The position numbers and the translations under genes are program-made. A stretch of DNA of 64,000 bases from Pseudeuparius sepicola (Eukaryota > Arthropoda > Insecta > Coleoptera > Anthribidae), in contig OY987299.1 of assembly GCA_963920635.1 (NCBI GenBank), forward strand, positions 127,101,373-127,165,372, in the 5' to 3' direction. A model generated the notes under the pieces. It did not search any database. It was given only the letters and a program-made list of their open reading frames with translations, and was not told where the DNA came from. Position 1 is the first letter of the stretch, and the number at the start of each line of letters is the position of its first letter. Shown here in pieces: positions 10,441-22,446 of the stretch.

Positions 10441-12610
10441 TATGTTTGATTTAAAACCATAGTTATTATTGAATGAAAGTTTGGTTCAATTCTATGAATA
10501 AAAATGTCAAAAACTATAAAACAGGCAACACGAAGCATTATGTGGCAGTTAAGGACACATTGTTTTTTGTTTTGTTTTATGGCCAACTGTGAGAAAATTA
10601 ACGAAACATAAATTAAAGTAATTATTATTTAAAAAACCGACAGAAATATACTACAATATATTGTTGAGAAGCCCTTTTTGAGCACTTCAAGATAAGTCTA
10701 TAATATACGGGGTGTTCCATTTCAAAAGCACAAGTATAATAATTTGTCACACATAAGCGGAACACCCTGTTAAATTTGTCCGATAGTGGCTAGAAGGTAC
10801 ACCCTCTTTTAGTTAACATTTTTGTTCTATCTCAAATGTTAAAAATTAACTCTGAACACCCTGTACTTCGTGTGTTACCAGGCATAGAACAACAAAAAGT
10901 TATTAAAATATATGTGTTCGAATAATTTTATTATTATGCCTATATATCCCAGTTTCCTCGATTTACTCGATTTTAATTTACTGGGTTCCTCTATTACTAA
11001 ATCATAACAATACAAATAAATTTCAACGAAAAATTATGAGAAAAATAAGATTTTTGAAAATCTTATACTTAGAATTGTTTTCAGTTGGTGCACACTTTAT
11101 GAATAGCACTGTATATTAATTATTGGTCAAAATTTCATTTCAAACATAAATATGTTCATTACAAGGGGAGTTACTTCAACTTTGGGGCATATTTTATGCA
11201 AATATACTTATATAAAGAGTCGGGTTAGAAGCTGAGCTAAACTTTTAAAACTTTTAAAATGTTTCAAAGTTAAGTCTTGTTAAAAACTTTTAAAAGTATA
11301 CGTAATAAAAGTCAATATTTAAACTAATCTTTTATAGCTTTGACTTAATATTTTAAGTTGATATGGTGATACTGTATAATATTTATTTTGAACACTATAC
11401 TTACTGGCACATTAGCTAGGAAAATAATTAATTTATAACTTTTTAGTTAGAGATATTTAGGTATAGTATTTCTAAAGTCCCTTGAAACAGCATAAAAAAC
11501 TCTAATTGGCGTTACAAAAAGAATATAGGACATAAGCGGACAGCAGTTTTCAAAAATATACATATTCTACAAGCAACATAATATTTCACTTTTAAGGTTT
11601 TTTAAGGTTGTCAAACACAACGTAAAGGTTAATGCACCATATAATATTGTCAAAAGGTCTCTAAATAGCCATATCGATTATAACTATTTACGCAAGTATA
11701 TCCTAAGATCTGCGAAATTATGACACCGCTATCCAACGCATTTCGCTGCACAAGTGGCCAGCCGTCGAACAGTGTAACCCATGCAAATATTGGTGATATT
11801 ATATTAGGCGAGCATGCATAGGCACTTGTTTTTACTACAATGTCTATCTTCTCTGTCTCCTTCATCTCTTTTTACTACTAATACCAGGTGCGGTTTCATA
11901 TGGTTAAAAAAGTGTTTTGTCTCGTATTTTATTGCCGAGGCGCCTGTTCTCGAGCAACCTTGGTAAAATATAAATGAACAAACTTGAAACACAGTGATAT
12001 ACGGGGCGCGATCTATTTAATAGCATTTACCACGCTCTGGTACCTGGTACTTATCAGCAGAAATCACCCGTATAAAATTCAAAGGTTTTTATGCTGTTCC
12101 AAGTAACTTCATTTATATCATACCTACCTATGACAAAATAGGCGCCCAAATATTCTTCGAAAAGCTCGAAATTTTGTGTTAGAACTCCAACTTTTGCTTT
12201 TATATGTATACAGAAGGATATGGGAAGTCCTCTTGTCAAGTCAGAATTTTATGAGTCACATCGTTCCAAAAATCTTAAAGTGACAATATTGGTGATGTAG
12301 CTGCACCCTTAGCCCAGCATCTTTCTCTCCGCATTGTGGAAACGAGGTACTAACAACACTTATAAAGAAGGAGAGATAAAGTAGAGCATGGCCGCAATTA
12401 AGGCCCCTGTTGGTCTAAATTAAATGTTGCTTCAAGCTCAGTTAATCCCTAATATGATAACAGATCGAGGCTCCCGGATAAAACAAAAACAAAATAACCA
12501 GGCAGCTAGGAAAGTGCACAATTTTCCTGATGGAACTTCTTGAATAAAGAGCGCGCATTTGCTTATTCAGTAGTCGGATAAATCTGAGCAAATTTGATAA
12601 TGTGGCTTAC
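10441..12610. other. AT-rich DNA with repeat scraps, no gene supported
   Basis: At 10930-11115 the sequence matches the terminal part of the MITE at 25915-27154 (ending TTTATGAATAGCACTGTATA). At 10707-10770 GGGGTGTTCCATTT and CGGAACACCCTGT form a small hairpin. Because the neuroligin exon at 12611 is on the minus strand, part of this tract should be its downstream intron. I searched by eye for the next neuroligin exon and did not find it. The short frames at 11650-12239 show no family motif. Confidence 0.45.
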
Positions 12611-12762
12611 CCAGTCCTAGCGAAGTTGCTCCAATATATCATGGTGGTCTCCGAAAGAATAACTTCGGATTTCGTGTAGTTCCTACCAAAGTGCATGAAG
12701 CCGCCGACTAGTGGTGCGCCGAACAGGTATGGAAGCTCTTCTCCGTGGATACACCCTTGCCT
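12611..12762 (-). CDS. Nlg: neuroligin exon (internal, single)
   Basis: The minus-strand translation starts RQGCIHGEELPYLFGAPLVG and ends RNYTKSEVILSE, then IYWSNFARTG. This is the late part of the cholinesterase-like ectodomain of neuroligin, the postsynaptic adhesion protein that binds neurexin. The His in GCIHGEE sits at the place of the catalytic His of acetylcholinesterase. The exon is 152 bp (50 codons plus 2), with a polypyrimidine-CAG acceptor just above 12762 and a GTAAGC donor at 12610-12605, so it ends in phase 2 inside the Gly of a TGNP-type motif. No neighbouring neuroligin exon was seen, so the introns on both sides must be long or extend past the window. Which neuroligin paralogue it is cannot be told from one exon. 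Confidence 0.85.
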
Positions 12763-12961
12763 CTGAAAAAAAAAGAAAATTTTATAAATCATTGTTTAAA
12801 TTTACAAAAATGCTATAGCCTATTTATTTTAAAGAATGAGTGCCTAAGTGTAAACAACATTTTGTTGTTGTTTTCATAGTCCATTTCATCCATAAATTAA
12901 TAGAGTATGATCGGGGAATATGGAATACCATTTTTATTTCTTTAGAAAAGACATATTTATT

Positions 12962-14040
12962 AACAAAATAATTTATTCAAGTTTCCTATAAACATGGGTC
13001 CTAAAATGCATAATAAGAAAGTTACAGGGTGATGAAAGTATAGTTTGAAAAACATCTTTATCGCAATAACTTCTACAGAAGTTATGCAATTTAAATGAAA
13101 CTTGGTGCAATTCTTTAGTAACTGAAGTTCAACAATTCTGTTTAAAAACGATTTATTCCCATCGACCAGAGGCGGAGGGGCGGGGTAGCACAATGGGTTT
13201 TCTACTCATAACTTTTTTTAGGTTATCTCTTTGGTCTCGCAGGTTCATCATTTTAGTGCAACTTTTTATTTTGCAACAAAAATGTACCTACTCTTATTTT
13301 ATAACGATAAAATCAACCGTTTGCGTCGAAATCGGTAAAATGTGCTCCAAAACACCTGTTAACTCTAAAATTCGAAAAATAAAATTTTCAACTACCGCTT
13401 TCAAATTTTACAAAATAATTCTACCATTTAAAGTGATAAAAAAATTCCCTATGAACTATGTATCAAAAATTTGTCGCTTTCAAAATGGAACTGATTGAAG
13501 TCGACAAAATGTTGAAATCCATTTTTCGGCAAAACCAGTGATGTTTTACTCAATATCCATTAGGCATTTTTTCTTAATTTTGAACGTACAATTCATCTGT
13601 AAAACATTTAAAAGCGGTAGGCGATAATTTTATTTTTCGAATTTTGGAGTTAACAGGTGGTTTGGGGCACATTTTGCCGATTTCAATGCAAATGGTTGAT
13701 TTTATCGTTATGAAAAAGAGTACATTTTTGTTGCAAAATAAAAAGATGCACTAAAATGATGAACCTGCGAGACCAAAAAGATAACCTCAAAAAAGTTATG
13801 AGTATTGTGCTACCCCGCCCCTCCGCCTCTGGTCGATGGGAATAAATCGTTTTTACACAAAATTGTTGCACTTCAGTACTAAAGAATCGCACCAAGTTTC
13901 ATTTAAATTGCATAACTTCTGTAGAAGTAATTGCTATAAAGATGTTTTTCAAACTATACTTTCATCACCCTGTAACTTTCTTATTGTGCATTTTAGGACC
14001 CATGTTTGTAGGAAACTTTTTGTTCACAATGATATTTTCT
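12962..14040. repeat. foldback repeat, arms about 500 bp
   Basis: The left arm (12962-13505) and right arm (13555-14040) are inverted copies. Examples are CCTATAAACATGGGTCC at 12985 against GGACCCATGTTTGTAGG at 13997, and TCGACCAGAGGCGGAGGGGC at 13160 with its inverse near 13815. The short centre is at 13506-13554. A transcript across it would form a long hairpin. The 101-, 70- and 78-codon frames inside are arm by-products. Confidence 0.8.
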
Positions 14041-14486
14041 ATCTGTCATATTACGTTGGCACCATAATTTAGAAGCACCCTGTATATTGCAATAAGTAGT
14101 TTTGATCAGTAATGTCGTAAAATAGGTAAAATTGGTAACTTAAGAAAATTACACATTTTTCAAGTAAATCAAAATCAAGTAAAGGGGGTATTATGGAATA
14201 GTGGTGTCGGATCTAAAAAAAAAATCAAAAATATTCCCAAAACTACTGCACATTTATTTTATTTTCTAAAAATATATTAGATAATCTATTGAAACATCAC
14301 AAAATATATTATTTTTTAGTAACTATATTAAAGTCGGGTTAAATGGAATATAGGCTTGGCGATATTCCATATTACCCTCCCGATGCACCTTAGGAAAAAC
14401 CAGTTGTCAACAATTAAGGGAAAGCATATTGTTGCTGCTTTAACATTAGTTACATCAACTCATGTCACTTGCCACTTACCTTGTTG

Positions 14487-14873
14487 TTAAAAGTTGTTAT
14501 TTTGATGAAAATACCATTTAATGAGTTACAAAGTTCAAAAAATTGCATTTATAAAATTCCTTGTGAATGTGGAAAGTTCTATGTTGGGGAGACTTGTAGG
14601 CCATTTAACGTTCGTTTAAAAGAACATAAAAATTATATCAGGCAAAATCAAATTTCGAAGTCAAAAATATGTGAACATTCCTTTAATAACAATCATAGGA
14701 TATTGTGGGATAGTTCCAAACCAATTTTAAAAGAAGAAGTAGGAAATAGACGAAAAATTAAAGAATCTGCATTTATTCTAGGAAATACGGGCAACTGTGT
14801 TGCTGAATGTTCAGTGGAATTCAGTAAAATATTATTGCCACTTATTCAAAGAGAAGTTAGTATAGATAATTAG
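14487..14873 (+). pseudogene. GIY-YIG endonuclease fragment of a Penelope-like element
   Basis: The frame contains CIYKIPCECGKFYVGETCRP followed by NVRLKEHKNYI. The Ile-Tyr and Tyr-Val-Gly pair, the Arg of RLKEH and a downstream ICEHSFNNNH block fit the GIY-YIG nuclease fused to the C-terminus of Penelope-like reverse transcriptases. It stays open to a TAG at 14871-14873, with a tail like that of full-length elements. The RT that should precede it is missing, so this is a 5'-truncated copy. It sits inside the 12903-15403 element. Confidence 0.7.
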
Positions 14874-15405
14874 ATAAAACACAGGGTACAATATCAGGCA
14901 GGTGGCTAGGCTATTGTTTCTGTTGTCATGACATTTTAACCTGAAATTTATTAATCTGTCACTTCACTTTGACGTGACATGATCTTTGAGAAAGGAGGAA
15001 GATTTATCCTTCGAAAGCTCAGAAAACAAATTCGTTGAAGTTATTTTTTGAGTTACACGTTTAAAGTTTCGTTTGTTCAGTGTTAATAATTTATGAATTT
15101 TCGAGACAACTTGAAAAAGTTGTCTTTCAATCAGTTTGGTGGCGAAAAACCCAATTAAAAATTAAATGTACCCGTGTTTCACACTCAGATCCGACACTGT
15201 TCGAAAACTTTGATAACCTCAAAAACTAAATAACTGATGCCGTGAACTATAGAACCGCGCAGGGCCAAAGTCTTTGATATGAGTGGAACAACAGTGTACT
15301 AAGAAATGTTAATTTGGATACGCATCATTAGATGGCGCGATGGTTTCTAAAATTTCGGTGTATTCCATATTACCCGACTATTCCATATTCCTCGATTTTA
15401 CTCTA

Positions 15406-16471
15406 CACTTCAAATACACGTTGTATAATAAATAAACGCGAAAAGATTCAAGGACCCACGGAGGCCCTTGGGATTCGGGATTGAGCCTCTGGAATGAAAC
15501 AGAATTTTTAATCAAGAGCAGGGGGGGGGGCGAGGTCCATTCTAATTATGAGATTCTTATATTTTCATATTAGGGTAGTCAGACAAAAAATTGCCAATTA
15601 ATTTTGCGAAAGGAGCAAGCCGTAAACTCTTCATGGCAAAAATGCCAAGGCGAAATCGTAAGAAAACAAAACGGAACAAAACTACAAAAAGGTAATGTTG
15701 ATGCAGAATTAAACTAAAGTAGACTTCTAGCTAGTAGCTATTGAAAGGACATTTTTATTGTTCCTTGTTCATCAACTAAATTTAGTATTTTATATGGTAC
15801 GTCCACTACATTTTCATTAATTCCTTCTTATGAAGTCAACAAATACCTAAGTGTATTTTTATGTTTTTATAATTTTTTGTACAGTGTGTCAACGTTAAGG
15901 GCTTGGCACAATTGTAAAATCTTTATATGTTGACCGATTGACGATTGACCGATTTAATAAACTTTGGTTTGAAATGAAACATTTATAAAAAGAAAACCGA
16001 TCGTTTTTTGTTTCTAGTGAAATTTGATATACAAAGATTTGAAGTAATGCCAAATTACGCCATATATGTCACATTTTTGATAAAAAATTCCTAGTCTGGT
16101 CTTCTGAAAATTGACCATTAAAAAATCATAGCTTGCCATGGAATAATCAACCAATCGAAACAATAGTGTACCTACTAGCAGTAGCAGCTCTTCACCAACG
16201 ATATATAGGAATAGATACATTACCAAAGGCAACTTGTTTTGTTTCATGATTTTAAAAAGATGTTATTGTTGGAATATTCAATGTTTCCAGTTTTTTGATA
16301 CGATTTAGGTTATTTTGTAAATATAAGTAGGTATCTCAAAGCATATAATATACAATAAGAAATGCTAATGTAAACAAATTTCCTCGTCCTCTTCCCCCCG
16401 ACCCGCTAATGTAGAAGCAAAATAAAACCCGTATTATTTGTATTAGCGTGAGTCATCTATTCACATATACA
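15406..16471. other. no gene seen
   Basis: AT-rich sequence with a short G run at 15523-15530. A TACAGTGTGTC word near 15882 hints at a solitary MITE end. The frame at 16014-16247 shows no family motif. Confidence 0.45.
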
Positions 16472-17299
16472 GCGTGTCCCGCTCTGAAGTCCGGAAGACG
16501 GAAAAGTTTTTTATTCGAGGGTTTACGACAAAAAGTAACTTTTTATAAAAACTCCCGATTGTTCCAAAACTCCCAAAACTGTTAAAATATTTTTGATTTA
16601 TTATACAGGGTGTACAGTATTTCAAAAAATTTTGAAAAATTTTGTTAGTCACCAAGAGTAAAGGAACGTTGTTTTTGACAATGTCGAAAAATATTATCAA
16701 GAATTCATTTAGAATCCACAGGCGTTACAAATTTGAAGTTTCGGCAATTTATGTATGAATTTTTTTTAACAGATAATTTGTTTGTTCCGCTTTATTTGAT
16801 ATTTGCAGAATTTATAAAATAATCAATTTCTTTAATGCTATTACGTCAATTTATTGCTAACACTATGGAAAATTTACTTAAACAAGGAATAATGTTATTA
16901 AAATTTACAAAAATAAATGTCACTCAAATTTATTGCCCCCAACTTCTGCACAAATTTCAATTCTTCTAATAAATTCTCCATACACATTTTGTATTTCGTG
17001 TAGAGGAATATTTGCAATTGTATCCCTTATTCTGTTTTTAAAACAAATAAAAGTCCATTACCTGCCCGCCTTGTTAAAAAAATTCAACATAAATTACTGA
17101 AACCTCAAATTTGTAACCCCCTGTGGATTCTAAATGACATACTTGATAATATTTTTCGATATTGTCAAAAACAACGGTCCTTTACTCTTGGTGACTAACA
17201 AAATTTTTATAAATTTTTCGAAATACCGAACACCCGGTATAAAAAATATAAAATATTTTAACAGCTTTGGGCATTTTGAAACAAGCAGGAATTTTTATA

Positions 17300-18831
17300 A
17301 AGGGTGGATAGAAATTGTGGAATATTGCTTATATTTCTTAAAATATTCCTCATATCAAAAACAAGTTTTAATATGTGTTAGGGGAAATTATTTCCCGTTT
17401 AGTGATATCAAGTAATCTTTCGTAGCACAAAAAATGTGGTTGCCATGGTAACCGATTTAATTTCTTTAAATGGCACCATATACTTTTTTTGGTGAAATTT
17501 GATACATTGGAACTTTCTGAATACAATACAATACAATTTTAATGGGGTCGCGTAAGAAAAAATACAAAAAAATAAGTTTTCTATTATGCTATTGACAATG
17601 TTTATCAAAATAATTATTAACATCAAGTTAGCCATGCCAAAATCAGAACAATGCGAAACTGTCACTAGCTGTGTAACTGTGTACATTGTTACACTCAACG
17701 TACTTTTTTACTCAATTTTCTGTATACTTAAGTACTTATAGTATGTTAACTTGTATTCTTTCCGTTTCACCCTTATTTATACAGAGACGTTTCACCTAAT
17801 TCAAGCGCCATTATAACTTACTAAGTACTTAAATACACAGAAAATTGAGTAAAAAAGTACGTTTACTGTATATAACAATGCACACAATTACAAGCAACTG
17901 TGAACTGACAGCTAGTGACAGTTTCCCATTGTTCTGATTTTGGCATGGCTAAGTTGATGTTAATAATTATTTTGATAAACATTGTCAATAGCATACCTAA
18001 TAGAAAACTTTTTTTTTGTATTTATTTTCTTATGCGACCCCATTAAAATTGTATTGTATCGTATTCAGAAAGTTCCAATGTATCAATTTTCACCAAAAAA
18101 CGTACATGGTGCCATTTAAAAAAATTAAGTCGGTTACCATAGCAACCACATTTTTTGTGCTACGAAAGATTGCTTGATATCACTAAACGGGAAATAATTT
18201 CCCCTAACACTTTTATTAATTTTAATTGGAAATATGTCTGGAATAGTATGTTAACTAACACTAATATATCGTCAGCATGGCGTTCATCGGCCTATAAAGC
18301 CGTGAATGAAAGCTACCCGGTTGGAAAAAAATTAAAAGAATGTAAAATGGTCAATACGGATATATGTAATAAGTGTAATGAAACAGACGACCTTGAACAT
18401 AGAGTGAAAAAATGTGGATATGCAAAAGAAGTAGGTATGGGAATGGGTGGAAAGTAAACTTAAGGATAAGTTTAAAATAGAAATAAAAGGATACGGTAAT
18501 TTAAGGGATATTTTTGAAAGAAAAACCGAGAAAAAAGAGAAACAAAATGTTTGGTTATGGTTTTTGTGTAGTGCGATATACATTAAGACAGACTCGAAAG
18601 AATCCGTAAGGAAAAGATAGGGAATTTTTCAAACGATATTTTCTGCTTTTAAGCAAACTTAGTTTAAACCTATCTGTGATAACTAACTAGTAGCATGTAA
18701 GATTAGTTTAAGTATAAAGCACTTTGTAAATTATAAAAAGTAAAAATAAAGTTTTTTTTTTAAAACAAGTTTTTCATATGAGGAATATTTTAAGAAATAT
18801 AAGCAATATTCCACAATTTCTATCCACACTG
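17300..18831. mobile_element. TA-flanked foldback element, arms about 440 bp
   Basis: GTGGATAGAAATTGTGG near 17304 matches the inverse at 18812-18828, and TA flanks both ends (17298-17299, 18832-18833). The arms run 17300-17745 and 17810-18213 plus 18764-18831. The right arm is interrupted by a non-LTR retrotransposon tail at 18214-18763. Confidence 0.7.
18214..18763 (+). pseudogene. 5'-truncated non-LTR retrotransposon ORF2 tail
   Basis: The frame beginning near 18215 reads WKYVWNSMLTNTNISSAWRS, then AYKAVNESYPVGKKLKECKM, then CNKCNETDDLEHRVKKC. This is the zinc-binding tail after the reverse transcriptase of R1-like non-LTR elements. One frameshift near 18440 is followed by a second open part (EWVESKLKDKFK ... 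WLWFLCSAIYIK) ending with TAG near 18620. The insertion interrupts the right arm of the 17300-18831 foldback: the arm sequence breaks after CCCCTAACAC and resumes at AAAACAAG, with an A/T-rich tail at the junction. Confidence 0.7.
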
Positions 18832-18895
18832 TATATTGTTGCTCTTCACAGATTCCTGGAGTTTTCAGGCACAAGCAAACTCGGACACACTGTAG

Positions 18896-19264
18896 AAGAA
18901 AGGAACTACAGATTCTTATTTAGGAATACTCGACATAAAAATTAGTAGGGAGTTCAATTTTAATACTATTTGAAAAAATGAGTGTTAGATATTTTTTCCT
19001 AAGAGAGTTGGAGACTAGTCTCTTCCATCGCCCTGTATAATCAATATCAAAATGACCGCCTTCTTAGTAGCAACCAACATTCTAACTATAATAAAGCGTT
19101 CACAAAATTTGAACTTTTGCAACTGTCTTGAAGTTAGGGAGAAACTCCCGCGAATGTAAAAATATCAAAAAGGTTGAATATCTCAGAAACTATAGGTATA
19201 AGGTTTAAGTATGCAGTTTATTAGACAAACTGACTTTAAATTTTAGCAAGGAATCCGAATATGT
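18896..19264. other. no gene seen
   Basis: AT-rich with no clear repeat boundary or frame. Confidence 0.45.
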
Positions 19265-19400
19265 AATAATAATAATATACAGGTTGTTCTCTTTGAAATA
19301 AGAATATTGCCGTCAATTTCCGATATAACCGGAAGTTGCCGAAGGTTGGAAATATTTTAGTTTAATTGGCCGGGTCCGTAACCTAAGTATGCAAATTTTC
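19265..19400. repeat. dispersed repeat, second copy of the 7830 unit
   Basis: TTTGAAATAAGAATATTG, GATATAACCGGAAGTTGCC and AAATATTTTAGTTTAATTGG appear in the same order as at 7840-7930. Confidence 0.55.
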
Positions 19401-20870
19401 AGATTTTTATTCCGTTGGGTTCTCCAGATACTTCTAACGCACGGTCTTGTCGCTACATACTGTATACATCGCGCTATATCTAGTGCTTTACTTGCACTCG
19501 CACAATTACCCTCATGTCTCCTCGCCAAACTTGTATTCGACGTACGTCTTAAAGTTCGCTAAGCACCTTTCATGAAAGGAAGAGAGATAGAAAACCTAGT
19601 ACTTGTCTTGTATTACTAGTTGATTGTTTAAGGCAGGCAGGGTCAGAATAAATTATTGCTTTACTACCTGATGTGAACGGACGGATTAAAAATTTGTACT
19701 AGGTACCTGTTGTAATTTTATTTGTAATTTTTAATTATTTTTTATTTTAAATTTTAAATTTTTTATTTTAAATATTTAATTACTGCCCTGTTTGAATATA
19801 TTATCTTTATTATTATAACGTATCAGACAAGGACAGTGCAATAAAAAGTTGGTCTTGAGGTTCTTTAAGCCGAACCCCTCGCTCCAAAACATAAGGGAGA
19901 GCAGGTAGTAAAATCATAGCCCATCTCTCTCGATTTTATGGCCGACTTCGCCTTTACATTCTGCCCTTACTATACTTACTAACATATTTAGATTTATCAC
20001 ATTTTTAAAGCTTTTTAAGGTTGTCGTCAAAACCAATATAAAGGTTAATGTTAATATTGTCAAAAGATCTCCAAAAAGCTATAGGTATAGAAAGATTTTA
20101 CAAAGGTGGAGACACTATATTTAATTCGATATTTTATCCAGAGGCTCATTTAAAATATACCCTCAAATTTTTGTCAGAAAAATCCGTGATCCATCGTAGC
20201 TAATTATGTACGATCTTCTTATATCATCAGCAAAGTTGCGGTCCATGAGACCAATGACAAAATGACGAAAAAAACACGAAATATAAATTTTAATAAACGG
20301 ATTAATTATACCTTGATTTTTTAATAGACTGTTCAAAAATGAAAGTGCAGAAACTAACTAGGAACGCCAATGACAATGAAGGGTTCAGAACGATTTAATG
20401 CCAATCATAAATAACAGGGTTTTAATTTTGCCGACACGGTAGAATGGAGAATAAATTGGTAAAATGGTTTTACATTTGTGTGTAACTTAATATCCTTCCC
20501 TTGAAAATGGGCACAAACACCGAAATTTGTTTATGAAAAGTTCGGTTCGGCTCTGTTACATCGCTCTGATTAAAAAATAATGCCCGAACAAATTGGATTT
20601 TTTTTTGTAAAAGCGCATATTCAAACTGTCTCCAAAAGCAATATACTTCCATCGATACTGGAAGCATATATCTACCTAACTTCCTAAATTGGGTATTGCG
20701 CGCAGCGTATAGGTACATACGTATCGTCTTCTAATCGCGTATACAATAAATAACTCTTTTCAATAAAAATTACTTTTGATGGTTCAAATACGCGGTTAAA
20801 ATTATGGCATTTTTTCATCTTCTCAAGTGGAAATCTGCCGTGAAAGTTTTTGCCGCATAAACAACAGGTT
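19401..20870. other. no gene supported
   Basis: AT-rich, with a stretch at 19735-19790 of almost only A and T. The minus-strand frames at 19313-19528 and 20470-20718 have no recognisable domain. Confidence 0.45.
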
Positions 20871-20973
20871 AATAGACCGAAGATAGTGACAGTTTTTTGA
20901 CGTGATTTTACTCAGTATGCCTTTCAAAAGGCATTATGTTGGATGCTGCGTATATTCTCAGGGGTAATATTAT

Positions 20974-21147
20974 AACAAGTGGTGTGCCTATTATCGATAA
21001 TACCTTTCGTTCATTTTAAGAATTATAATCCCAAAGCTGAAAATACCACGACTGCGCAGCAGGAGTGGTATTTTCTTAGCATTGGGATTATAATGAGTGA
21101 TAAATTAAGGAAAGGTATTATCTATTATTAGGCATACCACGAGTTGT
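20974..21147. repeat. palindromic MITE-like hairpin
   Basis: ACAAGTGGTGTGCCTATTAT at 20974 matches the inverse of ATTAGGCATACCACGAGTTGT at 21127-21147. The centre TACCACGACTGCGCAGCAGG lies near 21040. Confidence 0.65.
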
Positions 21148-22149
21148 ATTTAAAAAGAGAATTTAACAACTGCAAATAGTTAGTTTCACAGCTAGCTGTC
21201 ATTTAGATTGAACTTTCGGTTCTGAATATGTTATTGGTTTAGCGTAACTAAGACGTAACTAAGAGAGTAGGATTTCAGCGATTATTTCCCTCATACTGCT
21301 TGCATCCAATAAGGTAGCTCCTTCCATAAAAATTCAACCAATGCCTCTGCTAGCGATAATTTGCACTAGTGCAATTACCGGTAATTGCAGTTGTGCAAAT
21401 TATCACTTCGTTGCTTAGCAACCGCGAATCTGATGGATATAAACACGTACCTAAAGTTTGTGTGTACTTAAAGTTTGTGTGTTTCACACTGTTCTAAATT
21501 ATGCAGCTTATACATTATGTTGCGCTATTATTAAGCATTATATCAATGAATTCATATAACTTTTACATTGCTAAATTCTTGTTATTTAGACCTCCGTCTC
21601 CGTTTAAATTTATGACACATTCAGAAAATAAACCAACGCCGACAGGGTGTAGGTATAATCGCATTTGCCTTGGATACCCAAGCGTCATGTTTGTTTACTC
21701 GAACGTTACAGTCGAAGCTGTCGATAAACTCGTTCAAAATGAGTAGTTTTGGAAATGTAAACATGGAAAAAATCAATACAGAAATTATTAAATCGTATTC
21801 GTGAAATAATCTCGACAAATACCACTCGTGCCGAAAATTTTTCTAGATAATTTTATTCTCAAGCCCTATTTTGCCCATTAGCAAAACCACTCGTACAAAA
21901 TCGGGATTTTATCAGAAAATAAAAGCCCCCAAAATAGAGGATGTGCTGACTGAAGCTGCAAATGTGCTGTTGGCTCCTGCCTGGACTTCATTTGTTGCTT
22001 CCCAAATCATGCCTATCTTTTGATTTGGTTAATGTTACACCGTACTGATGATTGCCAAATAGCATGAAACACGTGTATGCGGTTACTAGTTTTTTCTTTT
22101 TGTTAACTGAGTGTTTGCCCATTATCACCTTTTCTTGTAATTAAAATAA

Positions 22150-22300
22150 AAGTTCATGTGACAATAGTAGCCCTTTGGGCCCACGTTTACGGTATGCCTA
22201 TGGTTTTCCGAGGAAATTGCTCCTTTGAACTTCATTATAAAACACATGGCAGTCTGACTAAAATCATATCAAAACGCATATTTTTCGAATAAATGAAAAC
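22150..22300 (+). repeat. 165-bp unit, copy 1
   Basis: The unit runs from about AAAAGTTCATGTGACAATAG through CCCTTTGGGCCCACGTTTAC to TCGAATAAATGAAAAC. Other copies are at 27228-27395 (inverted), 27505-27590 (partial) and 29828-29993 (inverted). The solitary copy at 29828 shows the unit can occur on its own. Confidence 0.6.
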
Positions 22301-22446
22301 TTACTTTTCCATATGAAGAACCCAGGATGACTCTCTGATTAATAAGTTATTATTGTGAGAATATACGTAACATAATGCCCTTTGCAAGGCATACTGAGTA
22401 AATCCACGTCCAAAAATCTGTCACTATCTCCCGGTCTATAATCCTC

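Larger units (their letters stand above)
12903..15403. mobile_element. TA-flanked element with GGAATATGGAATA ends
   Basis: The left end GAGTATGATCGGGGAATATG and the right end (reverse-complement GAGTAAAATCGAGGAATATG) match over about 25 bp. Each is flanked by TA (12901-12902, 15404-15405), as in Tc1/mariner/pogo elements. ATTCCATATTACC words recur inside near 14360 and 15365, like the reiterated end words of the element at 52042-54380. The 2.5-kb interior is filled by a foldback repeat (12962-14040) and a Penelope-like fragment (14487-14873). No transposase was recognised. Confidence 0.6.
16472..18895. mobile_element. foldback element containing nested insertions
   Basis: Inverted arms at about 16530-16780 and 17070-17299 share words such as TTAGTCACCAAGAGTAAAGG (inverse near 17178). 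Possible outer ends are TACAGCGTGTCC at 16470 and GGACACACTGTA at 18884-18895, which would make the 17300-18831 foldback a later insertion into its right part. The outer ends match only over about 12 bp, so the outer boundary is tentative; the inner arms are clear. Confidence 0.5.
20871..22446. mobile_element. inverted-repeat element with about 90-bp ends, copy 1
   Basis: The left end runs ATAGACCGAAGATAGTGACA, then GACGTGATTTTACTCAGTAT and GGCATTATGTTG. The same words occur inverted at 22340-22446. The element is 1.6 kb with a nested palindrome (20974-21147) and a copy of the 165-bp unit at 22150-22300. A relative lies at 25860-27741. No transposase was seen, and the target duplication is unclear. 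Confidence 0.6.

Noticed and set aside
11650..12239. Minus-strand frames downstream of the neuroligin exon as possible next exons
   Set aside because: Neither shows the sequence expected after TGNP in neuroligin, and no suitable acceptor was seen.
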